Origin: Methanobrevibacter thaueri
GTDB lineage: Archaea > Methanobacteriota > Methanobacteria > Methanobacteriales > Methanobacteriaceae
Direction of reading: 5' to 3'
Assembly: GCF_003111625.1 (NCBI RefSeq)
Contig: NZ_MZGS01000020.1
Span: forward strand, 1 to 64,000
DNA: 64,000 bases
In this document: piece after piece, positions 26,686-35,563 of the stretch
How positions within the stretch are numbered: the first letter of the stretch is position 1
Layout of the letters: every line of letters begins with the position of its first letter
The notes under the pieces: generated by a model
The model's database searches: none
What the model was told of the DNA's origin: nothing
Seen by the model: the letters and a program-made list of their open reading frames with translations, nothing else
Position numbers and translations under genes: made by a program

Positions 26686-26790
26686 TTATTTTTTCCAAGT
26701 TTGTTTAACTCCTCTTCCTCTTTTACTACCAGGTTTAGTATAACTTCTTTTTTGTCTGGTTCTTCTGTTAGTTCCTTTTACTTTTGCCAT
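26686..26790 (-). CDS. 34-residue highly basic protein
   Basis: A strong AAGGAGGGG ribosome binding site precedes an ATG at 26790 that opens a 34-codon frame. The protein starts MAKVKGTNRRTRQKRS and ends GVKQTWKK; about 40 percent of its residues are Lys or Arg and none are acidic. Size, charge and the very strong ribosome binding site resemble small ribosomal or RNA-binding proteins, but I do not recognise the family. It stands between the methyltransferase and argJ on the same strand with gaps on both sides, so it may have its own promoter. Confidence 0.78.
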   Translation of the reverse strand: MAKVKGTNRRTRQKRSYTKPGSKRGRGVKQTWKK

Positions 26791-26881
26791 ATTTTCCCCT
26801 CCTTAAAATTTTATCATTACAAAATTAGAATTAAATCTATAACAAAAAAATATTTGTTTTAAAGATATTTAAAGTTTTTCT

Positions 26882-28105
26882 TTAAGTGGTGTATTCAGCA
26901 TTGATTTTTACATAATCATATGTTAAATCACAACCCCAAGCGGTAGCCTGACCCTCACCCAAATGCATGTCGATATTGACAATGACATTTTTGGACTGCA
27001 TAATCTTTTCGGCCCTTTTGAGGTACGGAGTGTCCTCAAACGCCAGGATTTCACCATCCTTAACCAGGTCAACCTCATCCTCATCGTCTGCAATGGCTAT
27101 TGTGACAATATCCGGATTCAAGTCGCAACCTGAGTATCCGATAGCTGAGACGATTCTTCCCCAATTCGGATCTCCTCCAAACACGGCAGACTTAAACAGG
27201 CTTGAAGATATGATTGATTTGGATGCAAGACGGGCATCTTCTAAAGATTTGGCACCATAAACATTTGCTTCAATGAATTTTGTGGCTCCCTCACCGTCAC
27301 GTGCCATCTTTTTGGCCAGGTCAATGCATAAGTAGTTCAAGGCTTCCTGGAAATTGGAATCCAATTCGCCATCCCTGACAACTTCAACGCCTGACGCTCC
27401 ATTGGCCATCATAAGACATGTGTCGTTGGTACTTTCGTCACCATCGACGACAATCATGTTGAAACTGATGTCAGCTGACTTTTTTAACGCCTTGTTTATA
27501 TCATCAGAAGGAATAAGTGCATCTGTTACAATAAAAGACAGCATTGTACCCATATTCGGTGCAATCATGCCGCTTCCCTTTGTGATTCCAGCTATCCTGA
27601 CCTTTTCACCACTTGTCAAGGTCACCTCAACGGCACATTCCTTTGGAAAAGTGTCGGTTGTCATGATTGCCCTTGCAGCGGCCAATGAATTTTCAGGACC
27701 GTTTCCAAGTTTTGACAATGATTCGTAAGCCACCTTGGAAATGATGTCTATAGGCATCTCACGACCGATAACCCCGGTTGAAGAAATTGCTATTTCATCG
27801 GAAGGTATCTTCAAATCCTTGGATACCAAATTGACCAATGTTTCGCAATCTTTTATGCCCTGTTGGCCAGTGAAGCAGTTAGCGTTACCGCTGTTTACAA
27901 AGACAGCGGAAATAATTCCTTTCTTTAAAACATTCTTTGTATATTTAACAGGAGCTGCCACAACTTTGTTTGAAGTAAAAACAGCGGAAGCTGTACTGTT
28001 AGGTGATACAATAATTGTCACACCATATTTTCCTTCACGAGCCCCTGACACCTTAAGATTTTCTATAACAGAAAATCCTCCATCAAGATCTTTAATAAAG
28101 TTCAT
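26882..28105 (-). CDS. argJ: glutamate N-acetyltransferase (ArgJ)
   Basis: ArgJ transfers acetyl from N-acetylornithine to glutamate and may also use acetyl-CoA, closing the arginine acetyl cycle. The 407-residue precursor contains 'NSGNANCFTG', the oxyanion 'KGSGMIAPNMGTML' region, and the autocleavage site in 'RDGEGATKFIE', where the Thr becomes the nucleophile of the beta chain. The ATG at 28105 is chosen because GTGAT just upstream contains the alternative GTG at 28114. ArgB is encoded 7 kb away on the same strand. Confidence 0.95.
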   Translation of the reverse strand: MNFIKDLDGGFSVIENLKVSGAREGKYGVTIIVSPNSTASAVFTSNKVVAAPVKYTKNVLKKGIISAVFVNSGNANCFTGQQGIKDCETLVNLVSKDLKIPSDEIAISSTGVIGREMPIDIISKVAYESLSKLGNGPENSLAAARAIMTTDTFPKECAVEVTLTSGEKVRIAGITKGSGMIAPNMGTMLSFIVTDALIPSDDINKALKKSADISFNMIVVDGDESTNDTCLMMANGASGVEVVRDGELDSNFQEALNYLCIDLAKKMARDGEGATKFIEANVYGAKSLEDARLASKSIISSSLFKSAVFGGDPNWGRIVSAIGYSGCDLNPDIVTIAIADDEDEVDLVKDGEILAFEDTPYLKRAEKIMQSKNVIVNIDMHLGEGQATAWGCDLTYDYVKINAEYTT

Positions 28106-28120
28106 AAGAATCACAAAAAG

Positions 28121-28525
28121 TTATTGAGTAGTATTTCCATGCGGAATATCAAACTGAGTCTGATTTTGGTTATAATCTATAGCATCAGCTGATTTGTCAT
28201 AATAAACATCTTCTGTATCATTTAAATCAGAAGTCATCTCCTTAGTGACATTTACAAAATGAGGGCCTTCATCGACATGGTTATCTTCAAAACTCAATGA
28301 AACGCCGATTCCGGCTCCAATAACAAATGCCACTAAAGCAATAATCATTAAAAAAACAAGTTTGCCATTAGTTTTCTTTGGTTTGCGATTATGAGGATTT
28401 CTAGGATAATGATTATCATTCCTTCTGGACATTAATTGACGATTGCCTCTTTTAATTCGTCTGGAATTGTTCTGTCGACCATTTCCAGCCCTTAAAACTC
28501 TCTTATCGTCTTTTTTTCGTCTCAT
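28121..28525 (-). CDS. small single-pass membrane protein with basic N-terminus
   Basis: This 134-residue protein has a very Arg/Lys-rich N-terminal 50 residues with Asn, a single membrane segment (about 54-74, 'KLVFLMIIALVAFVIGAGIGVSL'), and an acidic external tail of about 60 residues. I do not recognise the family. The basic cytoplasmic part could bind nucleic acid or lipid head groups. It lies 22 nt downstream of the GGDDF-domain membrane protein gene and 15 nt before the argJ start, all in one direction, so it may belong to the same transcript. Confidence 0.68.
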   Translation of the reverse strand: MRRKKDDKRVLRAGNGRQNNSRRIKRGNRQLMSRRNDNHYPRNPHNRKPKKTNGKLVFLMIIALVAFVIGAGIGVSLSFEDNHVDEGPHFVNVTKEMTSDLNDTEDVYYDKSADAIDYNQNQTQFDIPHGNTTQ

Positions 28526-28547
28526 GTTTTTTCTCTTTTTAATTTAA

Positions 28548-29750
28548 TTAAGCAACCAAAGCATAAACAAGAGCCAATATGACTCCAATAAAGCTAAACA
28601 TACCTAAACCTACAATTGACATCAGATATGCAAATATGAATACAAATGCAAATACTCCAATCAATTTAGGCTTTTCATTTTCTACCAAGTTAATTAATGT
28701 TCTAGTGAATTCACTAGGAATGTTATAAGCATACAAACCATTGGCCAATTCAAAAATAACCAATGACAATGGGGCGGCAGCGTCTATATCATCAACCATT
28801 TGGGCTCGCTCACCGGCTTCCCTTCTACTTCTGCCGATACCGGCTCTGATTTTGGCACCGTTATCCAATGCAAACCATGCAGCATCCAATCCTGCACGAA
28901 TGGCCAAGTCTTTTGATGGGAATTTAGCAATGAAATCATCTCCACCTTCACGGTATCCTTCGAGTTCACCTTCACATTCTGTTTCGATGAAATTCTTAAT
29001 TCCGTTCATCAGCTCAACAAGTTGGGTTCTTCCATTCTTGTCAATGAATTTTGTAGAATCAATCAAATCAATGAACAGGTAATTTTCCAAGTCGACAGGC
29101 CTTGATTCACGAAGCAAAAATGGTGAATCGAACACCAGTGCATATTCACCGCCTAATTTAGTGAATGCAATGCCTGGAAAACTTCCAACACTTTGAGTGT
29201 AGTGAATAGCTCTTTCGATTGAAGCCGCTCCGGTCATTCCTACAGCGGATATGACTTGAACGCCTTCGGACAAACCGATACCGATCAATTCTATTGCCAC
29301 CCTTATCGCATCGTTTTTGCTCAGCATCTTTGCAACGAGCTCAGTGGCTGTTTTTTCTACAATTTCTCCTTTTTCGGTTTGGATGATTTTTACGAAGATA
29401 TCAATTAAACGTGAAGGGTGTGGAAGTTCAATGTAAAAATAACGGTCACTTCCCATGATAATGTTACTTACTAATGCATATTCCTCAATCTTATTTTCAG
29501 CCGCTTTCAATTCATGGAATGTATAATCCTTTGGAAGGTTTTCGGCACCGACATCCCTAATCAAATTTTGCAGGATGGTATCTGAAGTGATTTCCGCTTT
29601 TTTAATCTCAAATAAGATAGTTTGAGTGTAGTTGAACAACTCTACATACTCTGTCTCAAGAGAGTTTGTTGGAAAAAACTTTGTTCCAACCGCAATTGGA
29701 TTGAGTTTGGTTGTGAGCCTAATAAATGACTTGGTTAAAGCGTTAGCCAT
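28548..29750 (-). CDS. membrane protein with nucleotidyl cyclase/GGDEF-like (GGDDF) domain
   Basis: The 400-residue protein has an unrecognised N-terminal domain (about 1-215), then a palm-type domain with 'YLFIDLIDSTKFID' (first metal-binding Asp pair) and 'YREGGDDFIAKFPS' (hairpin with GGDDF), like class III cyclases and GGDEF proteins. 'KIRAGIGRSRREAGERAQ' follows, and two membrane helices close the protein (about 360-400). Both metal-binding acidic sites seem intact, so nucleotide chemistry is plausible but unproven. The ATG at 29750 follows GGGAGGAG and overlaps the end of the RNase-like gene by 8 nt. Confidence 0.72.
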   Translation of the reverse strand: MANALTKSFIRLTTKLNPIAVGTKFFPTNSLETEYVELFNYTQTILFEIKKAEITSDTILQNLIRDVGAENLPKDYTFHELKAAENKIEEYALVSNIIMGSDRYFYIELPHPSRLIDIFVKIIQTEKGEIVEKTATELVAKMLSKNDAIRVAIELIGIGLSEGVQVISAVGMTGAASIERAIHYTQSVGSFPGIAFTKLGGEYALVFDSPFLLRESRPVDLENYLFIDLIDSTKFIDKNGRTQLVELMNGIKNFIETECEGELEGYREGGDDFIAKFPSKDLAIRAGLDAAWFALDNGAKIRAGIGRSRREAGERAQMVDDIDAAAPLSLVIFELANGLYAYNIPSEFTRTLINLVENEKPKLIGVFAFVFIFAYLMSIVGLGMFSFIGVILALVYALVA

Positions 29751-30768
29751 CCAGGTCTCCTCCCTTCTCAAGTTCTATTTCAAATTCACCAGGTTTTTCC
29801 AGAAGCATATCCGGCTTTACAGATACAAATGGGAATTTCCATGACCCGAGCCTTCCGGCAATTGTACTTGCGATATTTCTGGAATTACGTTTGATGAACA
29901 CCTCATCATGTTCACTGACGCGAACCAATATGTTGTATGGAGCCGCCTGAGTCACTTCATCAGCCAATAGAATATTCAATTCAAAGGTTCCCGGTTTGGT
30001 GAACAGGTCATTACGTACAGCGATTAAAGGCTTTTTCTCAAGACCTAACCTGTCCGCAACGGTGACTGAAATGTTACCTGCATTCTTTACGGCAATCTTA
30101 TAGTCTTTAGGATGTACTAATACAAAAATCACATATGGAGCCGCAATTTCAACGTCATCAACCATTTCGACAATCTTGTTGAACATTGGTATTTTTGCAA
30201 AAATGTTTTCAAGCTTGGATTCGGTATTGTTTTCATTGTCAATACGAATGATGGCTTGTTTTGCAATGTTCAATGGGGAAATTTCCAATCCTTCCTTACC
30301 GGTGTAGATTTCCCATTTCTTGAAGTTCAATTCCTTGATTATCTCATCACAGATATGTTGAAGGATGTTTTTGTCTTTTTTCGGTTTTTTCGGTTTACCA
30401 AATGTGAGTCTGTTGTTATCTATAATAAATGGAATTCTCATGGAAGCTATGTTTCTAAATTCAGCAGCATAATCTCTGAATTTGTCATTTGACAATACTT
30501 TAGCTTTTTCACGAGTAGCAATATCTAAAATAAAATGATCTGCATCGTTACCTGCTGGAACCTCTTCTACATTTTCACTTTCCAACAATTTTAGGAACTG
30601 TTCCTTATCATCAATTTCATGACGTAGTGATGCATCGGCAATAATTACAAATTCATCTTCACTTTCTTCTAATGCTTTTACAGCAGCAAGAATGTTTGAC
30701 ATTTGGGGTTCTCCCCTTTCATTTTTGACATGATGAGCCACATTAGAAGCATCTACGACCACTTTCAT
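29743..30768 (-). CDS. NYN/PIN-like (Zc3h12a-type) ribonuclease with C-terminal tandem repeat
   Basis: The 341-residue protein has an N-terminal NYN/PIN-fold domain (1-120) with acidic residues placed as in Zc3h12a-type RNases: Asp6 in 'VVVDASNVAH', Asp45, Asp75/Asp77 in 'GNDADHFILDIA', and Asp95 in 'LSNDKFRDY'. A Lys-rich linker (125-135) leads to a C-terminal region holding two related units of about 65 residues (206-266 and 271-332), each with 'AAPY' and 'KPG-FE-', which I do not recognise. GGTGAT precedes the ATG. The next gene starts within its last codons, so the two are translated together. Confidence 0.75.
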   Translation of the reverse strand: MKVVVDASNVAHHVKNERGEPQMSNILAAVKALEESEDEFVIIADASLRHEIDDKEQFLKLLESENVEEVPAGNDADHFILDIATREKAKVLSNDKFRDYAAEFRNIASMRIPFIIDNNRLTFGKPKKPKKDKNILQHICDEIIKELNFKKWEIYTGKEGLEISPLNIAKQAIIRIDNENNTESKLENIFAKIPMFNKIVEMVDDVEIAAPYVIFVLVHPKDYKIAVKNAGNISVTVADRLGLEKKPLIAVRNDLFTKPGTFELNILLADEVTQAAPYNILVRVSEHDEVFIKRNSRNIASTIAGRLGSWKFPFVSVKPDMLLEKPGEFEIELEKGGDLDG

Positions 30769-30836
30769 AATATCACCTAAAATTAATAATTTAGTTCAGT
30801 ATATTATATTTATCCTATTCCATATTTAAATGTACT

Positions 30837-31580
30837 TTATAATTCATTACGTGGATATTTTCCAAATAGGAATTTTTCACCGTTTACTTCATTCAGGAAT
30901 ATTTCAATTTCGGTGTCTGTAATGTTATAAACGTTATATGAGTTTTTATTTCTTCCCCTTAGCTTAGTTGAGCACAATGATCCTGCATTGACAATCAGTG
31001 TGTCATTGATTTTCCAGATGTTTGAGACGTGCTTGTGCCCGGACAGCACCAGGTCAACCTCATGTGTTGTCAGGGTCTTTAGAATGTCTCCTGCATCTGA
31101 CAGGACATTGCGTTCCCTGCCTGTTTGAGGGATTGGGACCACATGATGATGCAGTGCCACAATGGTAAAGTTTTCATTAATTACACATTCATCCAACTGA
31201 TGTTCCAGCCACATGTGTTGGGGATTTCCAATGTGTCCTCTGCTCTCATCCGGAGAACTGCTGTCCAATCCTATGACTGTGAATTCCTCATCCATTGTCA
31301 GTTTCCAGCTTCTCTCACCGATTATCTCCTCAAAGGTTTGGTAACCTATATTGCGGGAATCATGGTTTCCGGGAATTGCAAATAATGGCGCCTCAAACAT
31401 TTCAAGGTATTTTTTGGCCTGTTCAAATTCCACAAGATACCCGTTGTTTGTAATGTCCCCGGTTAAAATAATCATGTCAGGTTCAAGATTATTTATTTCG
31501 GTGATGGCATCCATCAGTATTCCTTCATCAAATTCTGATTTGGAAACGTGCAAATCAGAGATGTGTGCAATCAAAGTCAT
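30837..31580 (-). CDS. metallophosphoesterase (Icc/CpdA-like)
   Basis: The 247-residue calcineurin-like phosphoesterase shows the dimetal motifs 'HISDLHVS', 'ILTGDITNNG', 'IPGNHDSRN', 'ALHHHVVP' and 'VLSGHKHV'. This set fits the Icc/CpdA subgroup, which includes cyclic nucleotide phosphodiesterases, though many members act on other phosphodiesters. It starts 6 nt after the NAC gene, and its 3' end is 68 nt from the RNase-like gene. Proximity to the GGDDF-domain gene is suggestive only. Confidence 0.87.
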   Translation of the reverse strand: MTLIAHISDLHVSKSEFDEGILMDAITEINNLEPDMIILTGDITNNGYLVEFEQAKKYLEMFEAPLFAIPGNHDSRNIGYQTFEEIIGERSWKLTMDEEFTVIGLDSSSPDESRGHIGNPQHMWLEHQLDECVINENFTIVALHHHVVPIPQTGRERNVLSDAGDILKTLTTHEVDLVLSGHKHVSNIWKINDTLIVNAGSLCSTKLRGRNKNSYNVYNITDTEIEIFLNEVNGEKFLFGKYPRNEL

Positions 31581-31585
31581 GTTAT

Positions 31586-31936
31586 CTATTGATTTAATTT
31601 CATTATCGCTTCTGCAAGGTCCCCTTTACATTCCTCAAGGGCAGCTCTTGCTTCCTCTTCAGACACATTGGCTGTATTTGCAACCATTTCAACGTCCTCA
31701 TCAGGAATTTCAATTTCGTATTCCAATTCGACTTCACGGGCCTTACCGTCCACTTGGTAGGTTTCTTGGCCCATTACATTCATTAAACTTACACTAGGAT
31801 TATCAATGATTAGCTCTTTATCTTCAAAACGGATAATTACTTCCTTAACCCCTTCAAGGTCTTCCATTTTCATACCCATTTTTTTCATTTGTCTTTCCAT
31901 TTGCTTCATTTGCTTTTTGTTCATACCAGGTATCAT
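31586..31936 (-). CDS. nac: nascent polypeptide-associated complex protein
   Basis: Archaeal NAC binds ribosomes near the exit tunnel and contacts new chains. The 116-residue protein has the typical start 'MIPGMNKKQMKQMERQMKKMG', an NAC beta-barrel ('IIRFEDKELIIDNPSVSLMNVMGQETYQV'), and a C-terminal UBA domain ('VSEEEARAALEECKGDLAEAIMKLNQ'). The ATG at 31936 follows GAGGG; a start further upstream would add residues not typical of the family. It is the first gene of a likely pair with the metallophosphoesterase. Confidence 0.95.
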   Translation of the reverse strand: MIPGMNKKQMKQMERQMKKMGMKMEDLEGVKEVIIRFEDKELIIDNPSVSLMNVMGQETYQVDGKAREVELEYEIEIPDEDVEMVANTANVSEEEARAALEECKGDLAEAIMKLNQ

Positions 31937-32001
31937 TTTTAAAACCCTCAATATAATTTAACTATTTATAAATATATCATTAATGTTATTAAATATTTAA
32001 C

Positions 32002-33144
32002 TTAATCGGTGAATCCATAGATTTCGGTTTCGAAAGTCTTGGCAACATCCTTTAGAACTTCAGGAATATTGATCTGCTGCGGGCATTCCTCGATGCAGTT
32101 TTCACATTCGATGCAATCAGAAGCGATTCCTACGCCGTCCAGTTTGGTATAGTTCAGGTACGCGTTTCCGAATTGTGTCCACTCGTCCGTTTCTAAAAGC
32201 TTATGCTTGTTGTACAAATCGAATATTTTTGCAATGTCAATGTCCTCCGGACAAGTGTCAACACAGTACCTGCATTTTGTGCAGTCCACTGTGATGTTGC
32301 TGTTGATTATTTCGGAAACCTGGGAGATTATTTCCATTTCCTCATCGTTCAATGGGTCCGTATCGTTGAATTCCTGGATATTGCTTTCGAGCTGCTCCAG
32401 GTTGCTTGCGCCTGTCAATACAACCTCAACATCTTCAATATTGGCCACAAATCTCATTGCCCATGAAACGACTGACCTGTCCGGATTATAGTCCTTCATT
32501 ATCTTTTCAGCCTCTTCAGGCACATCCGCCAAAAATCCTCCTTTGTAAGGTTCCATAATCATTACTTGCTTATTGTATTTTCTTGCAACCTCCAGACATT
32601 TCCTTGATTCGATTCCTTCATCTTCCCAGTCAAGGTAGTTTATCTGAAGGAGGACAAATTCAAGTTCAGGATGTTCGAATAATATTTCCTCCAGGAATTC
32701 TGCATTTCCATGAGTGGAGATTCCTATATGCTTGATGTAACCTTCTTCCTTTTTCTTTTGAATGAAAGAGTATAAATCAACGTTTTTCCAAGCGTTTTCA
32801 GTGAAACCGCTGACATTGTGGAGCATGTAATAGTCAATGTAGTCCACGCCACAGTTTTCAAGCTGCTGTGCAAAAATCGGCTCCAACTGTGATTCCTCAG
32901 TAATCACAAACAATGGCAGCTTGGTTGCTATCTTAAATGATTCGCGAGGATATCTTTCAACGACGCATTTTCTGAATGCTGCCTCACCGACACCTTCATG
33001 GTAGACAAATGCTGTGTCAAAGTAGTCGAAACCCGCATCCATGTATGCGTCAACCATCTTGTTTACCTCTTCATAATCAATGCTAGTTTGATCGTTCTCA
33101 TCCATTAATGGAAGTCTCATTAAACCCATACCTAATTTTGACAT
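32002..33144 (-). CDS. aldo/keto reductase fused to 4Fe-4S ferredoxin domain
   Basis: The 380-residue protein has an AKR barrel ('LGMGLMRLPL', 'GFDYFDTAFVYHEG', 'HIGISTHGN') followed by a C-terminal ferredoxin-type domain with 'CTKCRYCVDTCP' and 'CIECENCIEECP' for two clusters. The AKR catalytic Asp and Tyr are in 'FDTAFVYH'. Such fused proteins are common in strict anaerobes and may couple ferredoxin to a carbonyl substrate. The ATG at 33144 follows GAGAGTGA. It lies 13 nt after the acyltransferase gene. Confidence 0.9.
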   Translation of the reverse strand: MSKLGMGLMRLPLMDENDQTSIDYEEVNKMVDAYMDAGFDYFDTAFVYHEGVGEAAFRKCVVERYPRESFKIATKLPLFVITEESQLEPIFAQQLENCGVDYIDYYMLHNVSGFTENAWKNVDLYSFIQKKKEEGYIKHIGISTHGNAEFLEEILFEHPELEFVLLQINYLDWEDEGIESRKCLEVARKYNKQVMIMEPYKGGFLADVPEEAEKIMKDYNPDRSVVSWAMRFVANIEDVEVVLTGASNLEQLESNIQEFNDTDPLNDEEMEIISQVSEIINSNITVDCTKCRYCVDTCPEDIDIAKIFDLYNKHKLLETDEWTQFGNAYLNYTKLDGVGIASDCIECENCIEECPQQINIPEVLKDVAKTFETEIYGFTD

Positions 33145-33157
33145 AATTTTCACTCTC

Positions 33158-34243
33158 TTATTTTGCCCCAATGACCCTATTGACATATGGGACTTTATCT
33201 AAAATATACATGGTTATCATTGAACTTAAAACAATTAACAGGAATACAATTATAAAATTACTGTAAAACCCTGTGTATGGTATAATTTTTACATAAATGC
33301 ATAAGAATAATCCTTGAATCAAGTAGATTCCATAGCTGTACTTGGCAATGGCAAAAATTATTCCCTTAACCGTTTTTGTCACTTTTTCATTGAAATCGAG
33401 ATTTATGTTGAACTTATTGAAATTCTTAAACAATAGAAATACACTCATCACCAAGATGGCCAACGGAAATGAGTACCTGTGGAAGATATACATCTCTGAA
33501 GCTGATGACAAGTAAGTTAATGCAATTACTGTAGCTATAACTGTGATAATAACCATTGACAATGCAAAATACGGATTGTTCAATATTTTCCTTTCCGTAT
33601 GCCTCAAATAATATCCTGCAACTGACAATCCAATAGGACTTGTGAAATATGATAGCTTGATTGGAAATGTGGCATTCCAAGTGAAATCAAAAAGGCAGGT
33701 AATCAGCCAAAAGGCCAAAAAGTATTCCGCCTCTACAAGTTCGGAATGCAACAGCCACTTGTTGAATATCGGCATAATCAGATATGTTCCCAGAATCATC
33801 CAGAAGAACCAGTACGGTGAAAATCCCGGCGAAGTTGCCATGAAAACGCCTTCAAAGAACTCCAATATTGAATTCATATCAAAGCTATTGACGAAGGGGA
33901 ATCCGAAATAATATGATATTATTACCGCAACGGATCCGGTTACAAGACTCCAGAATAGGAACGGGCCGACGATGCGCGGAATCCTCTTGCCCAGGAAATC
34001 CCTAATCGACCAGACCCTTCCTAAAGACAACGCTCCGGCAAGCATCAGGAATAAGGGAACTCCAATTCTAAAGCAGTTTCCGGCAATCTGAGAGAAAATC
34101 CATCTTAAGGACGGAATCATGCCGTAGTCCGCCATGACATGTATTCTTGTCACGGCATAAACATGAACAATGATTACCGAAAGAATGGCCAGTGTTCTCA
34201 GCGCATCGAAATAGAATATTCTCTTTGATTTTGCAACTGTCAT
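33158..34243 (-). CDS. membrane acyltransferase 3 (OafA-like O-acyltransferase)
   Basis: The 361-residue protein has about ten membrane helices and the acyltransferase-3 start 'RIFYFDALRTLAILSVIIVHVYA', including the conserved His. Members O-acylate surface polysaccharides or glycolipids. The ATG at 34243 follows AAGGATAT; an upstream start lacks support. It is divergent from the glycosylase gene. A role in decorating the cell envelope is inferred from the family. Confidence 0.86.
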   Translation of the reverse strand: MTVAKSKRIFYFDALRTLAILSVIIVHVYAVTRIHVMADYGMIPSLRWIFSQIAGNCFRIGVPLFLMLAGALSLGRVWSIRDFLGKRIPRIVGPFLFWSLVTGSVAVIISYYFGFPFVNSFDMNSILEFFEGVFMATSPGFSPYWFFWMILGTYLIMPIFNKWLLHSELVEAEYFLAFWLITCLFDFTWNATFPIKLSYFTSPIGLSVAGYYLRHTERKILNNPYFALSMVIITVIATVIALTYLSSASEMYIFHRYSFPLAILVMSVFLLFKNFNKFNINLDFNEKVTKTVKGIIFAIAKYSYGIYLIQGLFLCIYVKIIPYTGFYSNFIIVFLLIVLSSMITMYILDKVPYVNRVIGAK

Positions 34244-34320
34244 AATTATATCCTTATTAATGTTAATTAACAATCAATAATTAAAAATATATTTAAACAA
34301 AGTTAATAATAAGTATTTTT

Positions 34321-34857
34321 ATGAGTATTAATAGATGCAGCTGGGCGGGAGACGATGAAACCTATATCAGATATCATGATGAGGAATGGGGCGTTCCGAC
34401 CCATGATGATCATGAACTGTTTGAAATGCTGGTTCTGGAATCATTTCAGGCAGGACTGTCCTGGATTACAATCCTTAAAAAGCGTGAAAACTTCAGGAAA
34501 GCCTTTGATGACTTTGATGTTGAAAAGGTGGCCTCTTATGATGAAAATAAAATCGAGGAACTTAGGCAAAACAAGGGAATAATCCGCCATAAGGGCAAAA
34601 TCGCCTCAGCCGTCAACAATGCAGGAATCTTCATTGAAATCCAAAAGGAATTCGGAAGCTTTGACAATTACATTTGGGGGTTCACCGACGGCGAAATCAT
34701 AAAGGCGGAATTTCTAACCGAATCTGAGTTGTCAAAAAGAATATCAAAGGACCTGAAAAAACGGGGAATGAAGTTTGTTGGCCCAACAATAATCTACTCA
34801 TATCTGGAGTCAATCGGAATAATCGACAACCATCAAGAGAATTGCTTTAAGTATTAA
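34321..34857 (+). CDS. tag: DNA-3-methyladenine glycosylase I
   Basis: Tag removes 3-methyladenine from DNA in base excision repair. The 178-residue protein has the family start 'RCSWAGDDETYIRYHDEEWGVPTHDDHELFEMLVLESFQAGLSWITIL', with its conserved Cys, His and Trp residues, and the C-terminal 'CFKY' replacing the usual His/Cys zinc ligands region. Length matches the family. No Shine-Dalgarno is present; an A/T box upstream suggests leaderless mRNA. Confidence 0.94.
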   Translation: MSINRCSWAGDDETYIRYHDEEWGVPTHDDHELFEMLVLESFQAGLSWITILKKRENFRKAFDDFDVEKVASYDENKIEELRQNKGIIRHKGKIASAVNNAGIFIEIQKEFGSFDNYIWGFTDGEIIKAEFLTESELSKRISKDLKKRGMKFVGPTIIYSYLESIGIIDNHQENCFKY

Positions 34858-34954
34858 GTCAATATTGCTTTTAACTGAAAAAATAATAAGTTAAAATCAA
34901 AATTAATGATTTAAAATACTTAATTTTAAATATAAAGTTATTTAATGTATTATT

Positions 34955-35542
34955 ATGGATATTGAATACATTAAAAACAATTATATCTTTGAAACCTTAA
35001 CGGATGCTCATGATTTAAGTGATTTTGAATGCGAATCAGATGATTTGAATGACTTTTTTAAAAACGATGCCCTTAAACAGCAAAAGGAAAAATTGAACCT
35101 TACAAAACTAATAATCTGCGATGATGAGATAATCGGCTTTGTGTCCTTGTTAACTGATTCAATGAAACTGAGATTATTACAAGATGAAGTTGAGAAAGAG
35201 AAAATCAAAGGAGAATTAAAAGTTTCTGAGAACAATACTATTCCCGCAATTAAAATTGGCAGATTTGCAATTAATAAGAAATATACTAAAAATGGTTTAG
35301 GAACGTATTTCCTAAAAAGCATTTTAGCCAATATCCTAAAAATTTCAGAAAATACTGTTGGATTGAGATTTGTATCTGTAGACGGTTATGCATCAGCATT
35401 TAATTTTTATGTGACTCACAACAAATTTAAACATTTAAAAAGCGATGAAAAAACACTAAAAAAGATAGAGATTATTAAAAAACAAGACCCCACAAGAACT
35501 TTTTATCTTTATTTAGATTTAAAACAATTAGATCTAAATTAA
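34955..35542 (+). CDS. GNAT acetyltransferase, toxin-like
   Basis: The 195-residue protein begins with 'FECESDDLNDFFKNDALKQQKE', the motif seen at the start of tRNA-acetylating GNAT toxins (AtaT/TacT group), followed by the acetyl-CoA loop 'IKIGRFAINKKYTKNGLGTYFLKS' and a C-terminal 'ASAFNFYVTHNKF' strand-helix. Acetylation of a protein or small molecule is the alternative. A 46-residue gene in convergent orientation 22 nt downstream may be its partner. The gene is unusually rich in A/T and Lys/Asn compared with its neighbours, which could indicate transfer. Confidence 0.75.
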   Translation: MDIEYIKNNYIFETLTDAHDLSDFECESDDLNDFFKNDALKQQKEKLNLTKLIICDDEIIGFVSLLTDSMKLRLLQDEVEKEKIKGELKVSENNTIPAIKIGRFAINKKYTKNGLGTYFLKSILANILKISENTVGLRFVSVDGYASAFNFYVTHNKFKHLKSDEKTLKKIEIIKKQDPTRTFYLYLDLKQLDLN

Positions 35543-35563
35543 AAATTAAAGTATATAATATTC

